Origin: MGBC124762 sp048201935
GTDB taxonomy: Bacteria; Bacillota; Clostridia; Oscillospirales; Oscillospiraceae
Assembly: GCA_048201935.1 (NCBI GenBank)
Contig: DBFBGR010000003.1
Location: 41,957-105,956, forward strand
DNA length: 64,000 bases
Direction: 5' to 3'
This document shows positions 45,427 to 53,891 of the stretch, one piece after another (positions within the stretch are counted from its first letter, which is position 1; every line of letters begins with the position of its first letter). Under the pieces are notes generated by a model. That model ran no database searches, was not told where the DNA came from, and saw only the letters and a list, made by a program, of their open reading frames with translations. Both the position numbers and the translations under genes were made by a program.

Positions 45427-46389
45427 GTGGACGACCGATCGTGGATCATCCTGACTGTCTGCCTGGCCGTGGCCTGTGTGGCCGCACTGCTGTGCGCGCT
45501 GGTGCAGACCTACCGCATCGCCTCCAACGAGAGCCGCTTCAAGCGGCTGGTGGCCAAGCTCACCGGCCGTGAGCCCGAGCAGGTCTCGGAAGAGGAGATC
45601 ATGCAGATGGTGGACGCCGGGGAGGAGACCGGCGCCATCCAGCAGGAAGAGCGGGAGATGATCGAGAACATCTTTGAGTTCGACAACACCACCGCCGAGG
45701 ACGTGATGGTCCACCGGACGGACATGGTGCTGCTGGACGTGGAGGACACGCCGGAGGAGATCTTGGAGGCCATCGAGAGCTCCGGGCTGTCCCGGTTCCC
45801 CGTCTACGAGAACGACCCCGACGACATCATCGGCATCTTGAACGTCCGGGACTACCTTTTGAACACCCAGCACGCCCAGCCCCGGGCCCTGCGGGAGCTG
45901 CTGCGCCAGCCCTACTTCGTCCCCGAGGCCGTCCGCACCGACCGGCTCTTCCGGGACATGCAGGAGCGAAAGGTCCACATGGCCATCGTGGTGGACGAGT
46001 ACGGCGGCACGGCGGGCCTGGTGACCATGGAGGACCTGCTGGAAGAGATCGTGGGCAACATCTACGACGAGTTTGACCCCGCCGAGGAGAGCGAGATCAT
46101 CCCCCTGGCCGAGGACCGCTGGCGTGTGGCCGGCGCGGTGGAGCTGGAGGAGCTGGACGAGGCCTTGGGCCTGGCCCTCTCCGGCGACGAGGACGCGGAC
46201 TACGACACCCTGGGCGGGCTGGTCTTCGCCCATCTGGACGTGATCCCCGAGGACGGCAGCCAGGTGGACCTGGAGCTGCCCGGGGTGAAGATCCACGTGG
46301 ACACCATCGCCGACCACCGGGTGGAGTGGTGCACCCTCACCAAGGTGACGCCCCAGCCCATGGACGTTTTGGTGTCCGAGGAGCAGTAA
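45427..46389 (+). CDS. CorC/HlyC-family CBS-domain protein with a single membrane helix
   Basis: 320 residues. One membrane helix (about 5-26), then a helical linker, two CBS domains (about 85-205: EDVMVHRTDMVLLD, IGILNVRDYL, MAIVVDEYGGTAGLVTMEDLLEEIVG) and a CorC_HlyC domain (about 225-310). Such proteins are linked to Mg/Co homeostasis. Most Gram-positive relatives carry a three- or four-helix CNNM domain at the N-terminus, which is absent here. GTG 45427 is preferred, eight bases after GGGGGA; TTG 45421 is too close. mutS2 follows after 11 bases. Confidence 0.88.
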   Translation: MDDRSWIILTVCLAVACVAALLCALVQTYRIASNESRFKRLVAKLTGREPEQVSEEEIMQMVDAGEETGAIQQEEREMIENIFEFDNTTAEDVMVHRTDMVLLDVEDTPEEILEAIESSGLSRFPVYENDPDDIIGILNVRDYLLNTQHAQPRALRELLRQPYFVPEAVRTDRLFRDMQERKVHMAIVVDEYGGTAGLVTMEDLLEEIVGNIYDEFDPAEESEIIPLAEDRWRVAGAVELEELDEALGLALSGDEDADYDTLGGLVFAHLDVIPEDGSQVDLELPGVKIHVDTIADHRVEWCTLTKVTPQPMDVLVSEEQ

Positions 46390-46400
46390 GGAGAATTTCG

Positions 46401-48752
46401 TTGATCACTGAGCGTTTTCGCAAATCTATGGAGACCCTGGAGCTGCCTCGGGTACTGGAGCTTCTGGCCCAGGAGGCCGCCACCCAGGAGGGCAAGGAAA
46501 AGGCTCTGGAGCTTTTGCCCGAGACCGATATACAAAGCGTCGAGCGGCTCCAGCAGGAGACGGCGGCGGCTTTTTCCATGCTCACCCTGCACGGCACACC
46601 AGCCCTGTCCGGCGTTCGCCCGGTCAGGGCTTCCTTGCAGCGTGCCGACCGGGGCGGCAGTTTGAATACACGGGAACTTTTGGACGTGGCCGGAGTGCTT
46701 CGGTGCGCCCGCAGCGTCAAGGAGTACGGCGCGGCGGCCCAGGACAGCGTCATCAGCCATCTCTTCCGCTCCCTGACGGCCAACAAGTACCTGGAGGAGA
46801 AGATCACCGGCTCCATCCCCGCCGAGGACGAGATCGCCGACGCGGCAAGCCCGGAGCTGGCCGACATCCGCCGCCATAAGCGCGCCGCCGCGGGCAAGGT
46901 CCGGGAGGTCCTCAACAAGCTCATTGCCTCCAACCAGTCCAAATACCTCCAAGAGAGCATCATCACCCAGCGGGGCGGGCGGTACGTGGTGCCCGTCAAG
47001 TCCGAGCACAAAAATGACATCCCCGGCCTTGTGCACGACGTGTCCGGCTCCGGCGGTACCTTCTTCATCGAGCCCATGGGCGTAGTCAAGGCCAACAACG
47101 AGCTGCGGGAGCTGGAGGCCAAGGAGGAAAAGGAGATCGAGCGCATTTTGGCGGCCCTGTCCGCCGAGTGCGCCTCCTTCCAAGAGGACATCTCTATGGA
47201 CTACGACCTACTGGTCATCCTGGACGGGGTCTTTGCCCGGGCGAAATTAGCCGCCCGGATGAACGCCATGGCCCCCAAGCTCACCGACCATACCGTGGCC
47301 TTGAAAAAGGCCCGGCATCCGCTGCTGGACCCCAAAAAGGCGGTGGCCAACGACCTCTTTTTGGGCGGCGACTTCGACACGCTGGTCATCACCGGCCCCA
47401 ACACCGGCGGCAAGACGGTGACCTTAAAGACCATCGGTCTGCTGACCCTCATGGCCCAGTGCGGGCTCCATATTCCATGCGCTGACGACAGCTCCATCGC
47501 TGTCCGGAGCCAGGTGCTGGCCGACATCGGCGACGAGCAGTCCATCGCCCAGAGCCTGTCCACCTTCTCCAGCCACATGACCAACATCGTGGGCATTTTG
47601 GACGAGGCCGACGGCGGAACGCTGATCCTCTTCGACGAGCTGGGCGCGGGCACCGACCCGGTGGAGGGCGCGGCTCTGGCCGCCGCCATCATTGAGGAGA
47701 GCCGGTCCCTGGGAGCGCTGGTCTGCGCCACCACCCACTACGCCGAGCTGAAGCTCTACGCCATGACCACCCCCGGGGTGGAGAACGCCTCCTGCGAGTT
47801 CGACGTGGACTCCCTGGCCCCCACCTACCGTCTGCTCATCGGCGTGCCCGGACGCTCCAACGCCTTCGCCATCTCCCAGCGGCTGGGCCTTTCCGGGCAC
47901 GTCATTGACCGGGCCAAAGCCCGGGTGGACAGCGAGAGCGTGCGCTTTGAGGAGGTGCTGGACCGGCTGGAGAGCCAGCGCCGGGCGATGGAGCAAGAGC
48001 AGGCCCAGGCCGCCGCGCTGCGCGCCGAGATGGAGGAGTCGGCCACCGCCGCCCGGGAGTACCGCCAGAGCCTGGAGCGGGAGCGGGAAAAGGCCGCCCA
48101 GCAGGCGAGAGAAGAGGCCCAGGGCATCGTGGACGAGGCCCGGCGCATGGCCGACGAGGTCTTCAAGGAGCTCAACAAAATGCGCAAAAACGTCCGGGAA
48201 AACGACACCAACGAGGCCAGGGTCAGCGTGCGCTCCAAGCTCAACCAGGCCGACGACGCCCTTCGCGTCAAAGTCCCCGACCTGCCCGCGCCGCCCCCCA
48301 CCCGGCCCGCCGAGGCCGGGGACACGGTGGAGGTGCTGGCCATGGGGGTGAAGGCGGAAGTATTATCCGTCCGCGCCGACGGAAGTCTGGAGCTCCAAGC
48401 GGGCATCCTGAAGCTGTCGGCCCGCCAAGAGGAGGTTCGGCTCACCAATCCCGAGAAAAAGCCCAAGGTCAAGGGGAGCACCGTCTCCCGGCCCATGCGC
48501 CTGATGGCCGCGGCCCGGGAGTTGGACCTACGGGGCATGACGGTGGACGAGGCGTTGGCGGGGCTGGACATGTTCCTGGATAACGCCGTCATGGGCAAGC
48601 TGGAGAGCGTCACCATCATCCACGGCAAGGGCACCGGCGCGGTGCGTAAGGCCGTGCGCGAGCACCTGAAGAAAAGCCGCTATGTGCGGTCCTTCCGCCC
48701 CGGCCGGTTCGGCGAAGGGGAGGACGGCGTCACTGTGGCCGAACTGAAATAG
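46401..48752 (+). CDS. mutS2: Endonuclease MutS2
   Basis: 783 residues, normal for MutS2. A MutS-like core and clamp region (1-310), ATPase domain with Walker A GPNTGGKTVTLK (about 332-343) and LFDELGAGTDPVEGAAL, a long coiled coil (about 510-620), and a C-terminal Smr nuclease domain with LDLRGMTVDEA and HGKGTGAVRKAV. MutS2 suppresses recombination and in B. subtilis also acts on stalled ribosomes. The start is TTG 46401, seven bases after TAAGGAG, which gives the expected N-terminus. Confidence 0.95.
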   Translation: MITERFRKSMETLELPRVLELLAQEAATQEGKEKALELLPETDIQSVERLQQETAAAFSMLTLHGTPALSGVRPVRASLQRADRGGSLNTRELLDVAGVLRCARSVKEYGAAAQDSVISHLFRSLTANKYLEEKITGSIPAEDEIADAASPELADIRRHKRAAAGKVREVLNKLIASNQSKYLQESIITQRGGRYVVPVKSEHKNDIPGLVHDVSGSGGTFFIEPMGVVKANNELRELEAKEEKEIERILAALSAECASFQEDISMDYDLLVILDGVFARAKLAARMNAMAPKLTDHTVALKKARHPLLDPKKAVANDLFLGGDFDTLVITGPNTGGKTVTLKTIGLLTLMAQCGLHIPCADDSSIAVRSQVLADIGDEQSIAQSLSTFSSHMTNIVGILDEADGGTLILFDELGAGTDPVEGAALAAAIIEESRSLGALVCATTHYAELKLYAMTTPGVENASCEFDVDSLAPTYRLLIGVPGRSNAFAISQRLGLSGHVIDRAKARVDSESVRFEEVLDRLESQRRAMEQEQAQAAALRAEMEESATAAREYRQSLEREREKAAQQAREEAQGIVDEARRMADEVFKELNKMRKNVRENDTNEARVSVRSKLNQADDALRVKVPDLPAPPPTRPAEAGDTVEVLAMGVKAEVLSVRADGSLELQAGILKLSARQEEVRLTNPEKKPKVKGSTVSRPMRLMAAARELDLRGMTVDEALAGLDMFLDNAVMGKLESVTIIHGKGTGAVRKAVREHLKKSRYVRSFRPGRFGEGEDGVTVAELK

Positions 48753-48799
48753 CAATAGAAACGGCTCCTCCCGGGGACGTATCTTTGGTGAAAATGCCG

Positions 48800-48829
48800 T
48801 TGACATGGGCGGCGAAAATTTGATAGACT
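48800..48829 (+). promoter_or_regulatory. Promoter of the HPr gene
   Basis: TTGACA (48800-48805) and TAGACT (48824-48829) with an 18-bp spacer. Confidence 0.6.
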
Positions 48830-48883
48830 AACAACACGATACTGAAAAGGACCCCGCAAAGTTGCATAGGAGGACGAACGTCT

Positions 48884-49147
48884 ATGTATGTGAAGGAAGT
48901 TACCATCAACAACCAAGTGGGGCTCCACGCCCGTCCCGCCACCTTTTTTATCCAGAAGGCCAACGAGTTCAAGAGCTCCATCTGGGTGGAGAAGGACGAG
49001 CGCCGAGTGAACGCCAAGAGCCTGCTGGGCGTGCTGAGCCTGGGCATCATCAAGGGCACCGCCGTCTCCCTCATTGCCGACGGCGCCGACGAGAAGGACG
49101 CGGTGGACACCCTGGTGGAGCTGGTCAGCTCCGACTTCGCCGAGTAA
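48884..49147 (+). CDS. ptsH: HPr phosphocarrier protein
   Basis: 87 residues. The PTS phosphocarrier fold with active-site His15 (VGLHARPA) and regulatory Ser46 (NAKSLLGVLSLGI). Both phosphorylation sites are intact, so it can serve sugar uptake (His15) and carbon catabolite control with CcpA (Ser46). Because His15 is present it is HPr rather than Crh. It is a single-gene unit with its own promoter and terminator; no EI gene is next to it. Confidence 0.95.
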   Translation: MYVKEVTINNQVGLHARPATFFIQKANEFKSSIWVEKDERRVNAKSLLGVLSLGIIKGTAVSLIADGADEKDAVDTLVELVSSDFAE

Positions 49148-49166
49148 ACCCCATCCAAGCAAGCAG

Positions 49167-49202
49167 ACCGGGCCCTGGAGATTTTCCAGGGCCCGGTTTT
49201 TG
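49167..49202 (+). terminator. Terminator of the HPr gene
   Basis: 13-bp stem ACCGGGCCCTGGA / TCCAGGGCCCGGT (49167-49179 and 49185-49197) followed by T5. Confidence 0.9.
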
Positions 49203-49276
49203 TCGCCGCCAGGCCCTTGCCAAAGCCGGTGCCGTTCCTGTATAATGAAGCTATCATGGCAAGGAGGTGGTGGGCG

Positions 49277-51097
49277 TTGACATTTGACGAGCTGAAGGAC
49301 AAGGCCCATGCCCTGCCCTTGAAGCCGGGCGTTTACATCATGCAAAACGCCCAGAACGAGGTCATCTACGTGGGCAAGGCCAAGGCGCTGAAGAACCGGG
49401 TGAGCCAATATTTCGCCCACCTGGCCTCCCACACCGAGAAGACCCGAGCCATGGTGGCCTCCATCGACCACTTCGACGTGATCGTGGTGGGTAGCGAGTT
49501 CGAGGCCCTGGTGCTGGAGTGCGCCCTCATCAAACGCCACCAGCCCAAGTACAACATCCTCCTCAAGGACTCCAAGGGCTACCCCTACATCCGTCTCAGC
49601 GTCAAGGACCCCTACCCCAAGTTCGACCTCGTCAACAAGGTCAGCGAGGACGGCTGCCGCTACTTCGGCCCCTACGGCTCCCGGGGCAGCTCCTACGCCA
49701 TCATCGACAGCCTGCTGGAGACCTTCCGCCTGCCCACCTGCGGCAGAAAATTCCCCCGGGACATCGGCAAGGCCCGGCCCTGCCTCAACTACCACATGGG
49801 TAAGTGCGACGGCTACTGCCGCCGGGAGATGGACCAGAGCCGCTACGCCGAGAGCATGGAGCAGATCATCCGGCTCTTAGAGGGCAAGCACAGCGAGGTG
49901 CTCTCCGATTTGAACGCCCAGATGGAGGAGGCCGCCGCCGAGCTTCGCTTCGAGCAGGCCGCCGCGCTCCGGGACCGTATCCGCTCGGTGGAGCTGCTGT
50001 CCCACCGCCAGCGGGCAGTGGGACGGCTGGCGGACACCGACGTAGTGGGCTTTTTCCGAGGCGAGGCCAAGAGCTGCTTCGTGGTGCTCCACTTCTCCGA
50101 CGGCGAGCTGGCTGCCAAGGACATGGACCTCATCGAGACCCCCATGGAGGGGGAGGAGAGCGAGGTCATCTCCGCGCTGGTCAGCCAGTATTACGGCCCC
50201 CGGGGCGAGCTGCCCCGGACCATTTTGCTCCCCTGCGAGCTGGACGACGAGGTGGCCCTGGCCCGGATGCTCTCGGAGACCGCGGGCCGCAGAGTAGAGC
50301 TGCTGACCCCGCAGCGGGGGGCCAAGCTGGACCTGATCCGCCTGGCCCGGACCAACGCGGTGGAGGAGGTAGAGCGCCACACCAGCCGGGAAGAGCGCCA
50401 GAGCAAGCTCATGGAGGCCCTGGGCAAGCTCTGCGGGCTGGAGAGCGTCCCCCGGCGGCTGGAGAGCTACGACATCTCCAACCAGGGCGCCGACGACATC
50501 GTGGCCTCCATGGTGGTCTTTGAAAACGCCAAGCCCAAGCGGGGCGATTACCGCCGCTTCAAGCTCCGGGATATGGACGCGCCCAACGACTACGCCTCTA
50601 TGGACCAGGTCCTGCGCCGCCGGTTCCAGCGGTATTTGGACGGGGACGAGAAGTTCAGCGCGCTACCTGACATCCTGCTCATCGACGGCGGCACCGAGCA
50701 CGCCCAGGTGGCCCTCCGGGTCCGGCAGGACTTAGGGCTGTCCATCCCTGTGTTCGGCATGGTCAAGGACGACCGCCACCGCACCCGGGGCCTGGTGACT
50801 CCCGAGGGCCGGGAGCTGGGCTTGCAGCAAAACCCCGCCCTCTTCGCCCTCATCGGCCAGATCCAAGAGGAGACCCACCGCTTCGCCATCACCTTCCACC
50901 GCCAGCAGCAGGCCCAGCGGGTGAAGGGATCGGAGCTGGACGCCATCCCCGGAGTAGGGGAGGCCCGGCGCAAGGCCCTGCTGAAACGCTTCAAAAGCGT
51001 CAAGAATATCAAGGCCGCCTCCCTGGCTGAGCTGGAGGAGAGTGTGGATAAAAAAACAGCGAAGGCGGTCTATGACCACTTCCGCAAGGAGGAATGA
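49277..51097 (+). CDS. uvrC: Excinuclease ABC subunit C
   Basis: 606 residues, normal length. N-terminal GIY-YIG nuclease (PGVYIMQNAQNEVIYVGKAK, about 17-36), UVR motif (about 205-240), the RNase H-like C-terminal nuclease (SYDISNQGADDIVASMVVF; LLIDGGTEHAQVAL) and a terminal helix-hairpin-helix (IPGVGEARRKALLKRF). It makes both incisions in nucleotide-excision repair. TTG 49277 is chosen: AAGGAGGT lies eight bases upstream, while an earlier ATG would absorb the ribosome site. Confidence 0.97.
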   Translation: MTFDELKDKAHALPLKPGVYIMQNAQNEVIYVGKAKALKNRVSQYFAHLASHTEKTRAMVASIDHFDVIVVGSEFEALVLECALIKRHQPKYNILLKDSKGYPYIRLSVKDPYPKFDLVNKVSEDGCRYFGPYGSRGSSYAIIDSLLETFRLPTCGRKFPRDIGKARPCLNYHMGKCDGYCRREMDQSRYAESMEQIIRLLEGKHSEVLSDLNAQMEEAAAELRFEQAAALRDRIRSVELLSHRQRAVGRLADTDVVGFFRGEAKSCFVVLHFSDGELAAKDMDLIETPMEGEESEVISALVSQYYGPRGELPRTILLPCELDDEVALARMLSETAGRRVELLTPQRGAKLDLIRLARTNAVEEVERHTSREERQSKLMEALGKLCGLESVPRRLESYDISNQGADDIVASMVVFENAKPKRGDYRRFKLRDMDAPNDYASMDQVLRRRFQRYLDGDEKFSALPDILLIDGGTEHAQVALRVRQDLGLSIPVFGMVKDDRHRTRGLVTPEGRELGLQQNPALFALIGQIQEETHRFAITFHRQQQAQRVKGSELDAIPGVGEARRKALLKRFKSVKNIKAASLAELEESVDKKTAKAVYDHFRKEE

Positions 51098-51100
51098 CCC

Positions 51101-51643
51101 ATGCGCATCGTCGCCGGCACGGCCCGGGGCCGCAAACTGAAGGAACTGCCGGGGCTGGACACCCGGCCCACCACCGACAAGGTGAAGGAGTCCATGTTCA
51201 ACATCGTCCAGTTCGACATTGAGGGCCGGCGGGTGCTGGACCTCTTCGCCGGCACAGGCCAACTGGGCTGCGAGGCCCTGAGCCGTGGGGCGGGGTACGT
51301 CACCTTCGTGGACCAGTCCCGGGAGGCCGTCCGGGTGGTGAAGGAAAACGCCGCGCTGGTGGCCGACCCCGACCGCTTCGAGGTGCTCCAGCGCGACGCC
51401 CTGGCCTTCGTTTCGGCCAAGCCGGGGAAGTACGGCCTGGTGTTTCTGGACCCGCCCTACCACACCGGGACGCTGGAAAAAGCTCTCAACGCCATCGCGG
51501 GAATTGACATTGTGGCGGAACATGGTATAATTGTATGTGAATCGGCGGCGGATGAGACGCTGCCCGCCCTCCCCGCACCCTACGAGATGGGCCGGGAGTA
51601 CCGCTACGGCAAGATCAAGATCACCCTCTACCACAGGAGATGA
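51101..51643 (+). CDS. rsmD: 16S rRNA (guanine966-N2)-methyltransferase
   Basis: 180 residues. SAM-dependent methyltransferase with MRIVAGTARGRKL start, RPTTDKVKESMFNI, the SAM loop LDLFAGTGQLGCEALSRG and catalytic FLDPPY. It modifies G966 of 16S rRNA. It follows uvrC by three bases and precedes coaD; the rsmD-coaD pair is widely conserved. Confidence 0.96.
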   Translation: MRIVAGTARGRKLKELPGLDTRPTTDKVKESMFNIVQFDIEGRRVLDLFAGTGQLGCEALSRGAGYVTFVDQSREAVRVVKENAALVADPDRFEVLQRDALAFVSAKPGKYGLVFLDPPYHTGTLEKALNAIAGIDIVAEHGIIVCESAADETLPALPAPYEMGREYRYGKIKITLYHRR

Positions 51644-51650
51644 GCGCGGC

Positions 51651-52145
51651 ATGAAGACGGCCATCTACCCCGGCAGCTTCGACCCAGTCACCCTGGGCCA
51701 TCTGAACGTCATCAAGCGCGCCGCGCTGTGCTTTGACCGGCTCATCGTCTGCGTCATGGTCAACTCCGACAAGCCCGGGGGCACCTTTACCCCCGACGAG
51801 CGGGTGGACATGCTCCGCCGGGTCTGCGAAAAGCTGCCCAACGTGGACATCGACCAGTATTCCGGGCTGGTGGCCGACTACGCCCGGGAGCACAGGGCCT
51901 GCACCCTGGTCAAGGGCCTGCGGGCGGTGTCGGACTACGAAAAGGAAGTCCAGATGGCCATCATCAACCGCAAGCTGAACCCTCGGCTGGACACCGTGTT
52001 TTTTCCGTCCCTGGCCAAATACAACCACCTCAGCTCCAGTGTGGTGAAGGAGATGGCCCGGTACGGCGCCGACCTGAGCGACTTTGTCCCCAGAGAGATC
52101 ATAGACGAGGTAAACGCCCGAATTAGACTGAATCTTGGGAGGTAA
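51651..52145 (+). CDS. coaD: Phosphopantetheine adenylyltransferase
   Basis: 164 residues. It transfers AMP from ATP to 4'-phosphopantetheine in coenzyme A synthesis. The nucleotidyltransferase motif YPGSFDPVTLGHLNVI (TxGH), VKGLRAVSDYEKEVQMA and the SSSVVKEMARYGADLSDFVP end are conserved. ATG 51651 is seven bases after the rsmD stop and follows CAGGAGA. Confidence 0.97.
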   Translation: MKTAIYPGSFDPVTLGHLNVIKRAALCFDRLIVCVMVNSDKPGGTFTPDERVDMLRRVCEKLPNVDIDQYSGLVADYAREHRACTLVKGLRAVSDYEKEVQMAIINRKLNPRLDTVFFPSLAKYNHLSSSVVKEMARYGADLSDFVPREIIDEVNARIRLNLGR

Positions 52146-52152
52146 ATGGACC

Positions 52153-52698
52153 ATGGCTATGAGCGTGGAAGAACTGCTGGACTCTCTTTACGAGATGATC
52201 GAGGACGCCAAGGGCGTGCCCCTGACCGGCGACAAGTGTATGCTGGAGCGGGACAAGGCCCTGGACCTGCTGGACGACGTGCGGGCCCAGTTCCCCGTGG
52301 AGTTCGCCGAGGCCCGCAAGATGCTCACCACCCGCAACGAATACCTGGCCACCGCCAAGCGCGAGGCCGAGCTCATCCGCAAGCAGGCCCAGGACCAGGC
52401 CAGCCAGATGGTGGGGGAGACCCCCATCATGCGCCAGGCCAGCCAGGCCAGCACCGAGCTGACCCGCCAGACCGAGCAGAAGACCGCCGAGCAGCTCCGG
52501 GCCGCCGAGGCCCAGGCCCGGGACCTGAAGCGGGCCGCCCAGGAGTACTGCGACGACCTTCTCCGCCGGGCCGAGGAGGCCGTGGCCGAGGCCGGCCGGG
52601 AGCTGTCCCAGTCCCGGGCCGCCTTCCGCAGCGTCTCCGGCGTAGCCGCCCCCGCGGCCCCCTCCAAGGGCCTCTACGACGTAGAGGTAGACGGCTGA
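52153..52698 (+). CDS. Coiled-coil protein downstream of coaD
   Basis: 181 residues. Almost wholly alpha-helical and charged: MSVEELLDSLYEMIEDAKG start, then a long coiled coil (about 60-150) rich in Glu, Gln, Arg and Ala (EYLATAKREAELIRKQ, AEAQARDLKRAAQEYCDD), and a short Ala/Pro tail. It resembles the DivIVA- or V-type-ATPase-subunit-like proteins that often follow coaD in Clostridia. A link to cell division or envelope organisation is possible but not shown. ATG 52153 follows GGGAGGT. Confidence 0.8.
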   Translation: MAMSVEELLDSLYEMIEDAKGVPLTGDKCMLERDKALDLLDDVRAQFPVEFAEARKMLTTRNEYLATAKREAELIRKQAQDQASQMVGETPIMRQASQASTELTRQTEQKTAEQLRAAEAQARDLKRAAQEYCDDLLRRAEEAVAEAGRELSQSRAAFRSVSGVAAPAAPSKGLYDVEVDG

Positions 52699-52718
52699 GC
52701 TTTCTAAGCGTCCATACT

Positions 52719-52756
52719 TCCCCTCCGGGGCCACGGCTTCGGAGGGGATTTTTTTG
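52719..52756 (+). terminator. Intrinsic terminator
   Basis: TCCCCTCCG (52719-52727) pairs with CGGAGGGGA (52740-52748), followed by a T7 run. It ends the uvrC-rsmD-coaD group. Confidence 0.85.
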
Positions 52757-52786
52757 CCTTTGGCGGGAACAAAAACCGGGGAAGTA

Positions 52787-52831
52787 TTGTCAAAGGATGG
52801 GAAAGGTGGTATACTGTTACACTAGTAACAT
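52787..52831 (+). promoter_or_regulatory. Promoter of trpS with a downstream dyad
   Basis: TTGTCA (52787-52792) and TATACT (52810-52815) with a 17-bp spacer. The inverted repeat TGTTAC / GTAACA (52816-52821 and 52826-52831) lies exactly at the transcription start and could be an operator. The leader to the GTG start is too short for a T-box. Confidence 0.6.
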
Positions 52832-52861
52832 AGCGTTTTACGAGAATGGAGCTGACGACGC

Positions 52862-53863
52862 GTGGAAAACGAGAAGAAGGTCCTGCTGTCCGGCATCCAG
52901 CCCAGCGGCGACCTGCATTTGGGCAACTACCTGGGGGCCATCAAGAACTGGGCCGAGCTGAGCAACGATTTTGACTGCTACTGGTTCATGGCCGACCTCC
53001 ACACCATCACCGTGCGGCAGGTGCCCGCGGAGCTGCGGCGGCGGACGTTGACCCAGATCGCCACCTACATCGCCTGCGGTCTGGACCCGGACAAGAACAC
53101 CATCTTCGTCCAAAGCCACATCCCCGCCCACGCCCAGCTTGGCTGGGTGCTGCAGTGCTACACCATGTTTGGCGAGCTCTCCCGCATGACCCAGTTCAAG
53201 GACAAGTCCGCCAAGCACGCCGACAACATCAACGCCGGGCTCTTCACCTATCCCAGCCTCATGGCCGCCGACATCCTGCTCTACCAGCCCGATTTCGTCC
53301 CCGTGGGGGAGGACCAGAAGCAGCACGTTGAAATTTGCCGGGACATCGCCAACCGCTTCAACGGCGTCTACGGCGATGTGTTCAAGGTCCCCGAGCCCTA
53401 CATCCCCAAGGCCGGGGCCCGGGTCAAGAGCCTGAACCAGCCCGACACCAAGATGAGCAAATCCCTGCCCGAGGGCTGCGTGTTCCTCATGGACAAGCCC
53501 GAGGACATCGCCCGGAAATTCAAGCGGGCCATCACCGACTCGGACATGGAAAACCCCGTGCGCTACGACCCGGCGAACAAGCCCGGCGTGGCCAACCTGA
53601 TGCAAATTTACGCCGCCGTCACCGGCAAGAGCTATGAGGCCATCGAGGCCGAGTTCGCCGGACAGGGCTACGGCGCCTTCAAGCCCGCCGTGGGCGAGGC
53701 GGTCATCGAGACCCTGCGGCCCATCCGGGAGGAGACCCAGCGGCTGCTGGACGACAAGGCGTATCTGGAGAGCGTTTATCGCGCTGGAGCGGAGCGGGCG
53801 GGTAAGATCGCGTGGAGAACGCTGTCCAAGGTGTATAAGAAGGTCGGGTTCCTGGCTCCCTAA
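52862..53863 (+). CDS. trpS: Tryptophanyl-tRNA synthetase
   Basis: 333 residues. Class I synthetase with SGIQPSGDLHLGNYLGAI (HIGH equivalent, HLGN at about 18-21), GEDQKQHVEICRDIANRFN and the KMSKS loop TKMSKSLPEG (about 196). It charges tRNA-Trp. The start is GTG 52862, about ten bases after GGAG. It has its own promoter and precedes the tagO-mnaA pair. Confidence 0.97.
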   Translation: MENEKKVLLSGIQPSGDLHLGNYLGAIKNWAELSNDFDCYWFMADLHTITVRQVPAELRRRTLTQIATYIACGLDPDKNTIFVQSHIPAHAQLGWVLQCYTMFGELSRMTQFKDKSAKHADNINAGLFTYPSLMAADILLYQPDFVPVGEDQKQHVEICRDIANRFNGVYGDVFKVPEPYIPKAGARVKSLNQPDTKMSKSLPEGCVFLMDKPEDIARKFKRAITDSDMENPVRYDPANKPGVANLMQIYAAVTGKSYEAIEAEFAGQGYGAFKPAVGEAVIETLRPIREETQRLLDDKAYLESVYRAGAERAGKIAWRTLSKVYKKVGFLAP

Positions 53864-53891
53864 TGACGAGAAATAGAGGTCGAGACAGCCT

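Noticed and set aside
48884..49147. Crh instead of HPr
   Set aside because: Crh lacks the active-site histidine; here His15 is present.
49256..49276. ATG 49256 as uvrC start
   Set aside because: It would place the strong AAGGAGGT inside the gene; TTG 49277 lies at the right distance from it and starts the conserved domain.
52757..52861. T-box riboswitch before trpS
   Set aside because: Only about 45 bases of leader follow the promoter; no specifier loop, T-box sequence or antiterminator is visible.
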